Assembly: GCA_026874595.1 (NCBI GenBank)
Contig: CM049307.1
Span: 38,172,862-38,236,861 of the forward strand
Source of the DNA: Sipunculus nudus
Taxonomy: Eukaryota; Annelida; Sipuncula; Golfingiida; Sipunculidae
Direction: 5' to 3'
DNA: 64,000 nucleotides
Below the pieces are notes generated by a model. It ran no database searches and was not told the origin of the DNA. It worked only from the letters and a program-made list of their open reading frames with translations. This document shows, piece after piece, positions 24,893-38,700 of this stretch (positions within the stretch are counted from its first letter, which is position 1; each line of letters begins with the position of its first letter). Both the position numbers and the translations under genes were made by a program.

Positions 24893-25065
24893 CATTTTTT
24901 TTTTATTATTTTATAGTAAATTATATATATATTTAAATTATCCAAGATTGCGCAATGACAGCTAAAGTATTAAAATGTTCTACACTATATGTGAGGGGGA
25001 ACCCCTCCCTTCCTCCCCCCCCCCCCCATACTTCCTCCCTATTCTTAATCCTATATCCGCCCCTG
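24715..25065. mobile_element. hAT-like MITE with CAGGGGCGGAT ends and internal microsatellites
   Basis: The left end CAGGGGCGGATTT and right end ATATCCGCCCCTG are inverted. The interior has a G-run, a long AT microsatellite joined to a GA microsatellite, and a C-run. A target duplication was not seen. Confidence 0.5.
24799..24889. repeat. Compound (AT)n(GA)n microsatellite
   Basis: About 58 bases of alternating TA are followed by about 30 bases of alternating GA, lying inside the MITE. Confidence 0.9.
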
Positions 25066-25349
25066 ATCATATATGTTACGAATTGTAAAATTCATATTGC
25101 TTTCAGCATGTTATTCGTCTCAATAGGTGTGTGAAAACTAAGTGTTTTCAAGGCTGAAACGTATAAAATTTATTTCCAAATTGTATAGGAGTCCACCTCA
25201 TTAAGAAACATAAACATACACTCAAAATTACAGGCTCCATCCATTGATATAAATTACTAATAGATCCACAAAGCAAAGTCTTCCATCTGTAGTTATCCAG
25301 TGATGTATAAACTCAATGTTAAAACAGAGGATTATTTTGTCCTAGTGAA

Positions 25350-25351
<2 letters not shown>

Positions 25352-25447
<96 letters not shown>

Positions 25448-25456
25448 ATATATATA
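25352..25456. repeat. AT microsatellite
   Basis: About 100 bases of nearly pure (AT)n, ending in a short GGAGAGAGAG segment. Confidence 0.9.
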
Positions 25457-25764
25457 TGGAGAGAGAGTGAGAGTGAGCGGAGGGGAATTCGTGCGAATTT
25501 TTTTTGTGTAGTTTACTTATGTTAGGAGTGGATATGTTCCTATAATATATGCAGCGAAAGTAGGATGAGACGTTTACAAGTAATATGTTATCGTTAGAAT
25601 AAACACAAATTGATTTTACTCTTGACTTACTCAGTGTTAAAGGATCAAGAATATCTGCACAGCGCAGGTATTTAAAATGTTTATTAGATTAGACCGTAAT
25701 GTTCAACTATTGTAGAGACATGTAAATCGACGATACGTGCGGCAGGTAGGTAGTATTTAATTTC

Positions 25765-25811
25765 GTATATATAAGCCGTTTAAAGTGAAGTCATGTGACC
25801 CTCTCACATGA
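25765..25811 (+). promoter_or_regulatory. Candidate SLC15A4 promoter: TATA-like box and inverted M-boxes
   Basis: A TATATATAAG motif (25765-25774) is followed by TCATGTGA (25791-25798) and its exact reverse complement TCACATGA (25804-25811), five bases apart. TCATGTGA is the E-box variant bound by MiT/TFE factors, the known regulators of lysosomal genes. It lies about 390 bases before the start codon of a presumed lysosomal transporter. Function is inferred. Confidence 0.3.
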
Positions 25812-26197
25812 TTCAGCGAAAATCCCAATGCATGCCTCGAGGGAATGCAGGGCGTTTGGACTGTGGTCTGTCGGTGAACACTGTTCATGTGATAATGCAG
25901 TCAGTGAGTTCAGGTCTACATTTAAAGCCGGACTATATGGTCAGACCAGAACTAATTAATACCACCCACGACGGGGGTGGACGGACCGCCAGTATGAGAA
26001 AATAAGTGGTGCTTGAAACATTTAAGACCTCGGCTACAGTTTATTATCTGAGCTACACGAAACTTAAAGGATTATACTCCAAGTAGCATGGACAAGTAAT
26101 ATATCTAAACTGCTTATTACATCACGGATACTATCAGCTTTGAACAGTAGTCTAAACCCTTAAAACTCTCAAACAAAGGGTAAACTGTTCATAGACA

Positions 26198-26459
26198 ATG
26201 GGTAAATCTGACAGGATGTCGCTAAGAGAGAAAACCCCACTGATGATAGAGTCGGATCGTGATGGATCCGATCCGAATTTACACGGATCTAGTGCTGCAT
26301 CACTAAAGTCTAAGAGAGTGGTGATGTGTACCATATTGTCCATGGAACTATGTGAGCGGTTGACCTATTACAGTATCTACGGTAACATGGTGCTGTTCTG
26401 TACAAACATGCTGATGTATGGGTCCGGGGCTGCTGTCACTATCAGCCTGATATTTCAAG
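26198..26459 (+). CDS. SLC15A4: SLC15A4-like exon 1
   Basis: Residues 1-87: cytosolic N-terminus, TM1 with the ExxERxxYY motif, and the start of TM2. It ends phase 1 at CAAG|gtaagc. The start is the first ATG in frame, and the N-terminus aligns in length with family members. Confidence 0.9.
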
Positions 26460-27453
26460 GTAAGCAGTCATAAACTAGAAATCTGCATTCTAAGGAATGC
26501 AAGCCTCCGCCATGTGTTTTCATATAATTATTTGGCCCCTGTTCCAAGGTTCATTCGTGCTTAAGTGATTGTACATTTGTGAATATTCCTTGGAGATCTT
26601 CCTGAAACCGAAACATGTACCGGATCGACATCAAAAGCTAATCACTTTTTTCATTCGCCAATTCCCGAAATTCCCTGAAAATTCCGTGAATGCATAGGTT
26701 ATGTTGTGATCAAGCAATTTACCTGTTAATATCAACTTCTGTTGTACTTGGGCTGCTTTCATTACTTTGGTTCAAGACGTGTTTAATAGTTGATATGTTT
26801 TGTATAATGAAAAATCAACATTTTCCTCGTCATATATGTAACAGTAAATCTAATGGTACTGGAGTAAGACCTATCTTCTTATGTCATAAATTAAGACAGA
26901 GACTCGACCGCAAAATTGAAGAAGTAAACGTGTTAACATCATCATGGACCTGTCGTATATAAAAGGCGACACATCCTTCGAAGGTTCTTCAATTTAGAAT
27001 ATTAATAACAAAACAGACAATATAGTAACATATATATAGTTGTATGTGGAGATAAAAGATTGGAAGTTGAAACTAATGTAACAGATGTCTCAGAGAGAAT
27101 ATTATTTGATTTTTCAGAAAGAAAATACATGATTAACCCAGTACTTGTACTTGGTGTAGAACCACTGTGTTTAGTAGAACCCCATTCACAAAATGGTTGA
27201 CCCACTGGGGAAGGTATATACACACAGGTCATGTTTGTGTTGTCACAGCTCATGATCACAGCTTATGAACGGCGTGTGATCCAAAGGTCATGCACGAGCC
27301 TAAGTTATTGACCCGAGATATCATGCTTGTCCGTTGTACACGATACACATTGAGTCTTTACCAGTCGTGTTTATGACATGTGAAGGAAAAGAGGTCAATC
27401 CTTTTCTCTCCCTGCAGGCAGAGCCAACTGCCCCCCCCCCCACCCCCCACCCC

Positions 27454-27495
<42 letters not shown>

Positions 27496-28969
27496 GTCTG
27501 TCTGTCTCTCTCTCTCTATATATATATGCCTCGAAACCACTATCGGGACCTCTATATAAAGTGGTCGCATTGGCGAGGTGGTCGTCTAAGCGAGGTCTTA
27601 TATAAAGGGAAAAAGAATCAGGAACCGTATGAAAAGTGGCTGCTGTTTTGTGAGGGTCGCTAAAGCGATGGTTACTGTGAATCCTCGATGTTACATGCAA
27701 CGAATGTGTGAAATCAGGAAATACACTCATTTCCTAAATCTTTCAGAAATACGTGTTATTCGTAATTCACCCGGTCACATCATGTACTAGTATTTACTGA
27801 AATTTCTAGAAAATACATGTATTTCCTAAAATTCAGGACCAAAAAATCGCACATTTACTGGTATGAAAAGCATGACCGATCTATATCTTTCGCATACTTA
27901 TATCTTTAGAATTCATGTTACCATGGCCTATAGCTTTACATCATTATCAATATACACCTCTTCTGAATGCAAATTATATCATTTTTATAGTTTTACTATT
28001 TTATAATATCATCAAAACAATGAAGTAGGCACACGTTATAAAGCATGTTGAGTGAACACGAAGAGTAGCTTCTTCCCTTTAAAATAAATCTGTACCTGCC
28101 AAAATATTGCTTGAAACCGTTTGCTTACGTTAACGTTAACGAGTGTTAAAAACAGTGAACCGGGCGCGATCGCAGGTGTCAACATAAACACAGTGAGTCG
28201 GGTCGTGTGTTGCGCGGAGCCTCAACACGAGCCAAGCAGGAGATGCCCTGACTGACTTGGTTAAAAATGTAATACATGTTCCCGCTTGCTGAACCACCAC
28301 GTGTTGTCCCTCTTAATCGGACCTCCGGTCACGTGGCCTCGTTATGGTAAACAGACTGTGTTTACCAATACGCAAGCTATAACAAGGTGTTAAACAGTCG
28401 TATTCGAGGAAATGAAACTGTGTACTGGAATGGTTTTGCTGAAAATTTTTGTATAAAGCAAAAATTAACTGATAGTGTGAAAAAATCTGAATAATATTGC
28501 TCCTGATTATGTCCCTTTAATTAAGGACTAATAATATAGCTTCCCTAAGACCCCTCAGGTATAAGCCATGTATATATATGACATAACAGTGATTCTTTGG
28601 ACCCGTGACTCTGCTACATTCATCCTATGAAACCCTTTAGTCAATCTAAGTATTTCCCCTTAATCTCAAGAAATACGCGTGTATTTCCTCAGGTTTTTAG
28701 TTAATACATGCATGAAGTTCCTGGGTGAATTAGGAATTACTTATATTTACTGAAAGTTTCAGGAAATACGTGAATTTCCTGGCAACACACATTCACTGTA
28801 TATATGTATATATAAGGAGTGGTATATTTGTGTGTTAATAAACAAGTTAGTCTACCTAAAAGGCGTAACTCTTTATCTTTACCGACGCTTATATATTTAT
28901 ATATATTTATTTATTCATTTATATATATAATTATAAATTCATGTATAATACATAAAGGCCCTAACTCTA

Positions 28970-29058
<89 letters not shown>

Positions 29059-29651
29059 AAAACATATAAGACGCGGATACAAGGGGGGGGGGGGGGCGGG
29101 GCAGTGTCCCCACTGAGTGGTCTGCTAAATGAGTCATCACCTAATTTGTTTTTGTATCCTTGTCACTTTTTTTCAAGGTCCTGTGGTAGTTTTTAATAAC
29201 AACGAAATTAAAATATGAAGGGAATGTATAATTATACACATTTTAATTCATTGGAAACTATGTCAGTATGAGAGGATTAAAATGTATTTGTAACACTTGA
29301 TTTAAAATTTGAGTAACTGAGTGTAATTAACACATATATGGAACAACCGTTGAGGCTACTATGCATTTACAGGGAAATAATTTGAGATAGCGAAATAAAT
29401 ACTTGGTGGCTGTGATCGCAGTTACATACATAGGTATAAACAATTAGACAATTAGTCTGGGACAGCTTTAGCACATATACACCCAGCAGCTAGAAATCTT
29501 CTGTTTGGTTTAAATTAGATTCAAGTATGTTTTTGACATTTCCGAGATAGGTTTTATAAATTTTATTTGTGGGGCAGCTGGTATAGTGGCAAATGTGTCT
29601 TAATAGCTATTTCACAAGAGTGTAGGGTAGGTCACTGCAATAAACTGCATT

Positions 29652-29720
<69 letters not shown>

Positions 29721-32700
29721 TTATATATTTAATTCAAGACTATTGAAACTTGATGGAAAAGGAAGAAATATCAGGACAAAATGCGTTAACGAGACATCAT
29801 TATGGGCCTATCGTTATAATAAAGGGAAAAGGGCGAATCAAGCTTCAAAGGTTCCTTAATTTAGAATATCGATTTACCTTAATCATATGACAGCAGACAC
29901 CATATAGTAAACATATTAATTGTTGTATATGGACATACACGTCATTATGAATGGACGAAAAGTCGATATTGATCACACGCATGTGCAGGGGTTGATCCCG
30001 ATTCGAGAATAAAATTCATGACCAAACAAAGCCTATCTTCAGCTTCAATTACAGTTGCATAAAATTGCAATAGGGGAATATATCTTGTTCAACTAATCAT
30101 TATACAATTATATAAATAATATATACTTGCTTGTCACGAATGCTGATGCACTTAGAATTTAACATTATACAAAGTGCTTGTCAAAGTACATTAAACATTT
30201 TGTTTTTCTACAAGAACAGTGCAGGAATGATATTTGTTTGTGCACACAAGACCATGCATGTTTGTAAATTTGGTGGTGGAACTTTTAAAAAACCTATTGG
30301 AAAAATTGTCACAACTATAATAAAAAACGTATTCTTTGTGTCCTCGGGTCAATCAGTCCGTGTTGCGCATTTGATATTTTATGCATCCAAAACCTGTAAC
30401 AAAAAGCTATAGGCCATGTTTTCATTATTCATGCATGCTACTAGGTCTATTGGATAAGAACCTGTATATATGGGCAGGGATTCTGCAGTTGAGAAATTTA
30501 GGGGCCTCACCCTATTTCCTTAACATGTGAAAACAAAAGAGATTCCTCATAAACATAGTAAATGGCATTGTTTCAGAAGAAATATGGTATTCAATGATAT
30601 GGAAGGAATTTGATGGTAACAGATTACTAAAAAATCAGACATAATGTATAGAAATTATTTTTTGTGATCACACTAATTTTTTGGCCATTAAAATTATATG
30701 TCACTTCATGGGCTTAATATTTTTATTTCAGTGAATGCCTTTAACAAAAGCAAAATCTCCATCCTTTGCTTCTAAAACCATTGGCTCGTTTGGAACGCAA
30801 ATGACTGAATTAAAATGTAAGCTTGATGTTATGAGGTGATCGAATCAGTGCAAAGAAGACCCGGGCCGCAGGGCGTTCTCAGAACTGATACGCACGACTG
30901 CTCAAACGTGAAATTCCCCTCTGTATGACATACCCACCCAAATACAACCCAGAGTGACTCTGCAGCTGTCTTATGGAATAAAAGTGCTATGTTTCATAAA
31001 AAAGTGCGTGGGTGATGAGTGCAATGACACAGCATCCCCATGATGTACTTGTATCAGGTCAAAGTGTCATGAGGAGCGGCGCCGGCAGGTGGCGCTCTGA
31101 CATTTACTCTTGTAAAGATTACACAAAAGTTGCGGGTATAAGCTAAGACAAATTGTCAGTCGAAGAAAAAGTCCCATTTATAGGAGTAAAACAGATATGT
31201 ATTTGACTGAGTGCACCTTTGGCCAGTCCTTTCCAGGATAAAGCCTTTTAATTGACCCCCACAATGATGGACGCTGGCTGGACCTTTTAATTTTTTTTAA
31301 AGAAATGGATGTATTAGAAAAGGTCGTAGTTTTTGCGTGTGATGTATTGAAAATTGATTTGCGTGACTTGAGTTCATAAAAAGTCCATATGGGTCCCAGA
31401 GTGTCCAATCTCGTTGCAATGAAAACAACAAATACAGTAAAATATGAATGAAAATGCTAAAACCCGAATGTTTATTTATGCGCGTCTTATTATTGCGTGT
31501 GCGTTTACATTTACTTTTAATATATTTCCGTTTCCGCAACCATAAAAAACATTCCCTACCCTCCCCCTTCTATAAACAGAGTGTTATCTGACAAGTATGC
31601 GTCTACATGCAACAATAGGTCCTTGAGGTAATTGCCATTGTCACGAAGAACACATGAAACCCTCTATAGTTTTAAGAATATTCTTTATGTGAAGCAACTG
31701 GAACTCCTGGAATGTCATCAAGATGACGATACAGGAACGTAACAAGCTCCTTACTTTAACAGTTAAACAAGAAAACCTACATATTAGCTTTTACTTCAAA
31801 CCCAAATTTGATCTACATTTTCTCAGACTAACCATGTTATATGCATATGTGCAAATACATTGTTATGGCCCCTTTACACAGGGCCGCCACCTTTGTGCAA
31901 CCTTTGAGCAACCAATAAATGACCAGAACGCTCAATGGTCGCCTAACCCCAGAAAATTCTGATTCTGTGTAATTGCTCCATAACTGTTTCAGCGATACTC
32001 AAGTTGTGCCTTGAACCTCCCAAAATACAGCATTAGGGCATTTTCTTGCCTGCCTTCCCTCTGCTTCCCCTCTGCCACCAGCGCGACCACTGTGCCTCCA
32101 TTCTACAACTACGGCAATGCTTGTGCCTGCCTTCTGCCTCCTTTGAGCAACCAACCACCTCGGCGACCTTTGTGCGATTGTTTTGAACATGTTCAAAAAC
32201 CTACGGCGACCATGGCGTCTATGGCGATGTCTGAAACTCCTGTGTACCACCTTTGAACAACCTAGGCAACCATTCTGCCTTCTTTGGGCCTCCTACGACG
32301 ACTTAGTAAATTTTGTGGTCGCACACGGGAGGCAGAAAGGTCGCTATTCTGTGTAAAAGCCATTTTAATAGTTATAGCCATGTGTAAATCATACCTTTCT
32401 ATGTAAAATCGCACTTCAAACAATACATCTTTCTTATGAGGGTATATTTTATCGTGCCGTAGACGTGCAGTTGTAATTCTGGATATGTGCAATTGTAATA
32501 TTTCAAGTTATAGCCCGTCAAGACTGAAAACAACTGTTATGCCTATGGGTAGATAATTGAATTTTATTGACCACTCATATCAATGATATAATCACATAAA
32601 ATACCTCTGGTAAGAGTTTACAAACGTGATGTAATTTTTAGTAATAATTGTATATAAATACTTTCATATTTTATTTTATAATTCATTTATAAAATTTACA

Positions 32701-35700
32701 TTATATAAATAAGTTGTATGGTTTAACCTTTAAAAAAAGCCTCTGTAACTCTGGTCCCTTTGCCTTCATCTTCCTTATGGATGTGCCACATATGAAATGT
32801 ATGCTGTATCGAATGTTTCCTTAAAATTTGAGCCATTATAAACTATTCTTAAAATACACCCAGTTTCTGATATTAAGCATCCAAAGTATTTGATATACTA
32901 ATTCTAAAAAAACACCGCTCGTTTTCATGTATCTACCTTTATCTTTTAAAAGGAAAAAAGGCATCTCAGCTTTATTGAGATACATTGCCTATATCAAATG
33001 TATCTTGGGTTTAAAAGGAAACACACTTACTTGCATTGAGAATAATTTTTAAACAGAAATGTTGTAAAAGTAAGCATATGTGTAAATATATCAGGTTCAT
33101 GATCAATTTTCAGCGGCGGCAGCAGTGACATCTAGCGGAGACATCTGGTACAAGCCCTCTCTCCTTTTTTTGCAGGTACAGCTTACTTCATTCCTTTATT
33201 TGGAGGGATAGTTGCAGACTCTGTTGCTGGGAAATTCAATACCATATTTGCAAGCGGCCTGATCTACTTAGTGGGTAAGTCTCTTACTTTGGAATATCCT
33301 TTCTTTTACATTTTGAAGCTTAAGTGGGAAAATTTTGACACATTCATTCAAATGGTTATTAATATCACTGTATCCAACAAAAAAAGAGGTTTGCCGATAA
33401 TATCATTTTCAACAGTGTTCCATCGCTACCAACGTAATGAATCAAACGTTTAATATCGGATCAGTGGCGGATGCGGGGGGGGGGGGGGGGGGGGGGGCGG
33501 CCGTGGCCGTTCTCGACAACTGCATGGTGAAAGGGGGCCTTTGATTGATCAACGTCTACTTTTTTTCCGGTCTCTCTGATATATTTTTGTATACTGACTG
33601 TATGTTGATGAATATGGCGTTTTGCCTCGGTTAGTATAAGCGATAATAGCTCCTTTTTAATTGCGGTAAATGGAATTAAAGTCTCTTACTCTTTCTGTTC
33701 ATCTGCATGTTTAAAACTTATCGTCATCGGGACTGGTGATCAGTGATATTCTTATAATAATTAATAGCATCGTTACTTTTCCAGGGACGTGGATCCTGCC
33801 AGTGACTGCCTTTAACTTTGCAGGTCTAGGACAAGACAGTGCCAATAATCTGATGGACCTTTCGGTCGTAAGTAATGTATATGGCTGCATGTTTCTTTAT
33901 TAAACTGTTTCTTTTGGCACTTTTAGACAGTGTCTTTTGGCACATTTAGACAGTGTCTTTTGGCACATTTAGACAGTGTCTTTTGGCACTTTCCACAACA
34001 TGTGTCAAAGAGTGTTCTTTCTGTGATCATTTTCTAAATGTATTGATGAAAATTGTGCATTAAAAATTGTTCCGTCAATCAATAATATCGCATAGATTTG
34101 TACTATAATCCCTTTACCGTCACGTTTGTGATATTCTAAACTCTAAAGTTTTAGCTATGTCATTTCCTACCGCCGAGTGCTGATTGACCGAGTTGCCCGA
34201 ATAACAAAATTGTGTGATTATCATGTATTATTTTGTTGTAAATCAGAGACCAGAGAACTTGAATATGAAAATTTGGAAGTATATATCAGGGTGTCTTTAG
34301 ACTGGACTTTTAACAGATTGGAACCTGTTTATATTGAATGTCGTAGATTTAAAAGCCTTTTGCTTTTCAATAATTTAATAGCGTCAACGACTCTCTGGCA
34401 CTCCGTGGTGGGGCTTATGATGGAGAAACGATTCTCTGTAGTTTTGTTCTCTAGGCTGATTATGGATACGCTGTACCGTAATGTTTTCATTACAGAATGC
34501 AAGAAGAGGTTTCTTCCTTACTGCCATTGGTTTGATCGCGATTGGGACAGGAGGAATCAAGTCCAACGTGGCACCTTTTGGAGCGGAACAGCTTGAGGGA
34601 TTTGGACCTAAGGCACTGCAGTCATTTTTCAACTGGTAGGAAAAATATATTTACTTTATTCTTGCAAAAGTTTCATGATTAGATTAACAAAAATTGAATA
34701 TTCTGTAAATGTGAAGGTGATGTCTTATTAGTTTATTTCTCATTATGCAGCAGTCCCCCTTTTTTTAGAATTACACGGAATAACATGGTGAAATCTCGTT
34801 AATGATGCACTCTAGTCTCTTAAGACAGGTAATGATTTCTGCCCCCCCCCCCTAGAAAAGCATAAAAATAACACACCATTCTCAACGTATTGTATACGTC
34901 TTCATTCAAGTTGCAACAAATAACTCATGGTCTTGAATTTAGAAGTATAAAAATGAATGTAAAAAGAGCGAGTTGAACAAGAGAGCACGATAATACCCTA
35001 TTGTGAAAAAGTGGACTTTATATAATAACAAAATGTACACTTTTTTGTATATATTTGTAATGTTCTATTTAAATAATTATACCATGAATAGGGTTATTAC
35101 ACGATGCTCTTCCTATATCATTATTTACGTATACAAGTTCTCGATATTAATTGTCACCAGAGGACTGTGACTAAGTTATTGCATATATTGCGATTTGTTG
35201 GTTTGACTTTTAAAAGAATCTGGTCGTTCACATCTTTAATGGTGTGACATTAATAAACAAAGAGAAATGACAACTGGTTAACATAGTTTCATATAGTTAA
35301 CTGAACAGTTTCTGCATATCCCATTCCATATTATATTTCTATATATATAATAATAATAATTTCTGTTGTGTTATCTAGGTTTTACTGGTTCATTAACGTG
35401 GGTTCGTCCATCGCTCAGTCTGCCGTGGTCTACGTGCAGCAGGAGATCGGGTTTGACATCGGCTTTCTGATTCCCGCCATCAGCATGCTTCTGGGCTTGA
35501 TCGTGTTTCTGGTCGGAAAACGATGGTACATCCACAAACCTTTACAGGGTAACAACATATTTTCATATATTATTTGTACCCTCATTAAGCTAAAACATTT
35601 CTAGCTTTGACATAGGCCTTTACCTTATAATTTATGATATATTTATAGCCTAGATGATGGGCATTGATGGCCATATCTAAAATGTTTAACACATTCACGT

Positions 35701-38700
35701 TCCTTTAGAGAACTTTAGGTCCACACGGCTTCATTACAAAAGGTCACTGATCAATGTCATAGGCTGACCATTCTCTACGGACGGCCATGACACATTCCTT
35801 GAATATTGATGTAAGAGAGTTTCCTCATTTCCTGTAGTTCCTATACATTTTTTAAAAATTTTTACACATTTTTCTCTATTTTTGACAAACTTCAAATGAA
35901 GCGGTCTGACTGTTTATAGGGCACAAACCGTAACTATTAGACCTAGAAACTTCTAACTGCACATCCAGGGAGTTCCTAGGCAGTTCCCCTTGTAAACCTG
36001 ATACTAAAAGTATTAGGTCATGATGACCTAGATTTTGTGAATTATGAGCCGAAAACATGATTTTTAAGCACCCAGTGAGTCAGATGGGGCACAAATTGTA
36101 TCCATTTGGCCTAGATCTTCCTACATGATTTACAGGGAGAACAACTTACAATAGACTGTTTCCACGACCATGCGCACTGCGCGTTATAATCATCTGCACT
36201 GTTCGGGTACAATTATCCAATACTATATTTTGCCAAATGGATTAAAATATAAGCCAGAGGCACCGAGCGGAACCTCGCCGTTAACGATAAGCTTTACCTT
36301 TAACCTTTATCACTGTAATATAACTTTTCATGTCAATATGAAGGACCCGAACTCTAAATCTCTGTCATCGGCGATAGGTGACACACGTAAAATGGAAAGG
36401 GTCTTTTAAGGCATTAGCTATACCAAATAAAGAACATGACCATAGGCCGTAAAAAGAGGATATAAGAATGGTAACAATAACATACCGGTAATAGCATATA
36501 TAAGACATATAGTTATGTATTATAGATTTATAAACTTTTTATCAATATATCGATAGATGCAGGGTACTCGATCTTCACTGGATCCGATTGGATTCAATAC
36601 AATTTAAACGTTGTAATATACTAGAACAAAGGTTTTGTTCCTTTTTAATGTAGAGTGACTTTTGCCAGAAGTATACTAACAATCTATCAAGGTATATTGT
36701 AATTAGTTAAAATGAGGTTACCGGAACATTTGTTTGCCTTTCTGTTATATCTATGCTGCGTACAAATATCAGTGTTTATTTTTTTATTGAAAATAATAAT
36801 AATGATAATTTTGGATGTGAGACATAGAATGCCGAATGACATTCGTCTTTTTACAGGTAGCTCTGTAAAGATGGCGGGTCAGATTTTTGTGGAGGGTGTT
36901 CGGCGTCGGCGGTATGCCTTCAAGGACCAGAACTGTCTAGATCTGGCCAAAACCAGCAACGGAGGCAGTTTTAAAACAGACGAGGTGGAGGGAGTTAAAA
37001 CCGTGTGTCGTATGATGCCTGTAATGGCTAGCATTATATACTACAGCACTATATATTCACAGGTAATTAATTATACCTCTCCATTGTTCATAACGGGAAT
37101 GTCTGGAAATGCTTTTGGGCTAGCTAAGTAAATAATATTTAGATGGTAATGTTAAGAAGAAATGAAAACCATCGTTCTAATCTTTGATATATATCCTTTG
37201 ATAGAGCATAAAATTCTACTTCATTCTTTCTTTTCTGGTCAAAATTACCATTAACAAACTCATCATTAACCTATAAAAATTCTCATGTAGTATTTTTGTT
37301 ATAATTAATCATTTGCGGTATGTTATAATTAGCTTTAAGACAACCAACTTGGTGACAAAATAAAGAGAACCTAGCGCTGTTTATTTAACAAATGTTTGTT
37401 TTCAGTATTAATTCAGTAAGTTATTGTCTTTAAGCAATTTCACGAAACTCTCCGAAAAAAATTGACTGACTGGACCTCTATATTTGATATTCGAGAGTAA
37501 AACCTCTTCTAACGACCCCCCCCCCCCCCCCTTTAACGAGCACCTCAAAATAACGACCACCTGTTCATGGTCCCTTTTCTTTGTTGTTCTCTATGTAAGT
37601 CCCCGCTTAGACGACCACCTCGAAAATGAGATCACTTTATCGGGTCCCATTGATGGTCGGAATTTCGAGGTTTTACTCTATATATACATATATTAATAGT
37701 CCACGTAAAATGTTTTTTTTTAAATTAAGGCTTTCCGAAAAAGTATTAACGTCGATTTAAAAAAATAATGTCTCCTTTCAGAGTAGCAGTACCTTCCTGG
37801 TCCAGGCCGTCCGTATGAACCTTAAGGTCGGCGGCTTCACGTTACCTGCCGCTTCTCTTAACCTGTTTGACGGTCTGACCATTCTGTTACTGGTTCCGCT
37901 GATGGATCGGGTGATTTACCCACTGCTACGTAAATGTAACCGATATCCGAGCCAGTTACAGAGAATAGGTAAGATATGGTTTCGATGGATCGGATGGTGT
38001 TCACACAATTACGTAAATATAACCGATATCCGAGCCAGTTACAGAGAATAGGTTAGATTTGGTTTCTATGAATTAGGTGGTGTACCCACAACTACGTTAA
38101 AGTAACCGTTCTCCGAGCCAGTTACAGAGAAAAGGTAAGATCCCAATTCAGGAACATCATCAAGGAATAATAAAAAATCTAAGGTCACGTATGCTCAAAT
38201 GAACCTGGGAATATGGGCCGAATAAGTGAATGGCGGAGGGTTGCATTCATTAGAATACAGATTCTAGTACTTGTTAATATAACTCTGCAGGTTTTGGTCT
38301 GATCGTTGGGGCGTTATGTGTTGTGGTGGCCGGAGTAGTGGAGATTCTCCGCAAAAACGACCTCAGAGAGACCGGTGGCTTCATACAAATCGTCGGTGGC
38401 GTGGAGTACCGAGCGTCCAATATCAGCATCCTGTGGCAGGCCTTCCAGTTCCTCCTGCTCGGGGTCAGTGAAGTCTTCACCAATGTCGCAGGTATGTTAT
38501 TAAGAGCAGCTCTTTCAAGCAGACTTAAGCAGCCCTTAAATGTGCGATTGTTTTGTATGACTTCCAAAGCTAAAATATTTGTTACCAGTACCTGCGACAA
38601 CCGCACACGTATACACAATAGCAGCCATCTGTATATTATCAGCCATCTTCCAGTCAATGCTTCAGACATATTAACCTCGGAGTCACAGCCTCTCAGCACC

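Noticed and set aside
27334-27730. Open frames of 109-111 codons on both strands
   Set aside because: They are made largely of the CT microsatellite (Ser-Leu or Arg-Glu repeats).
34177-34596. A 139-codon open frame over SLC15A4 exon 4
   Set aside because: It is a different frame from the conserved GTGGIKSN reading and mostly intronic.
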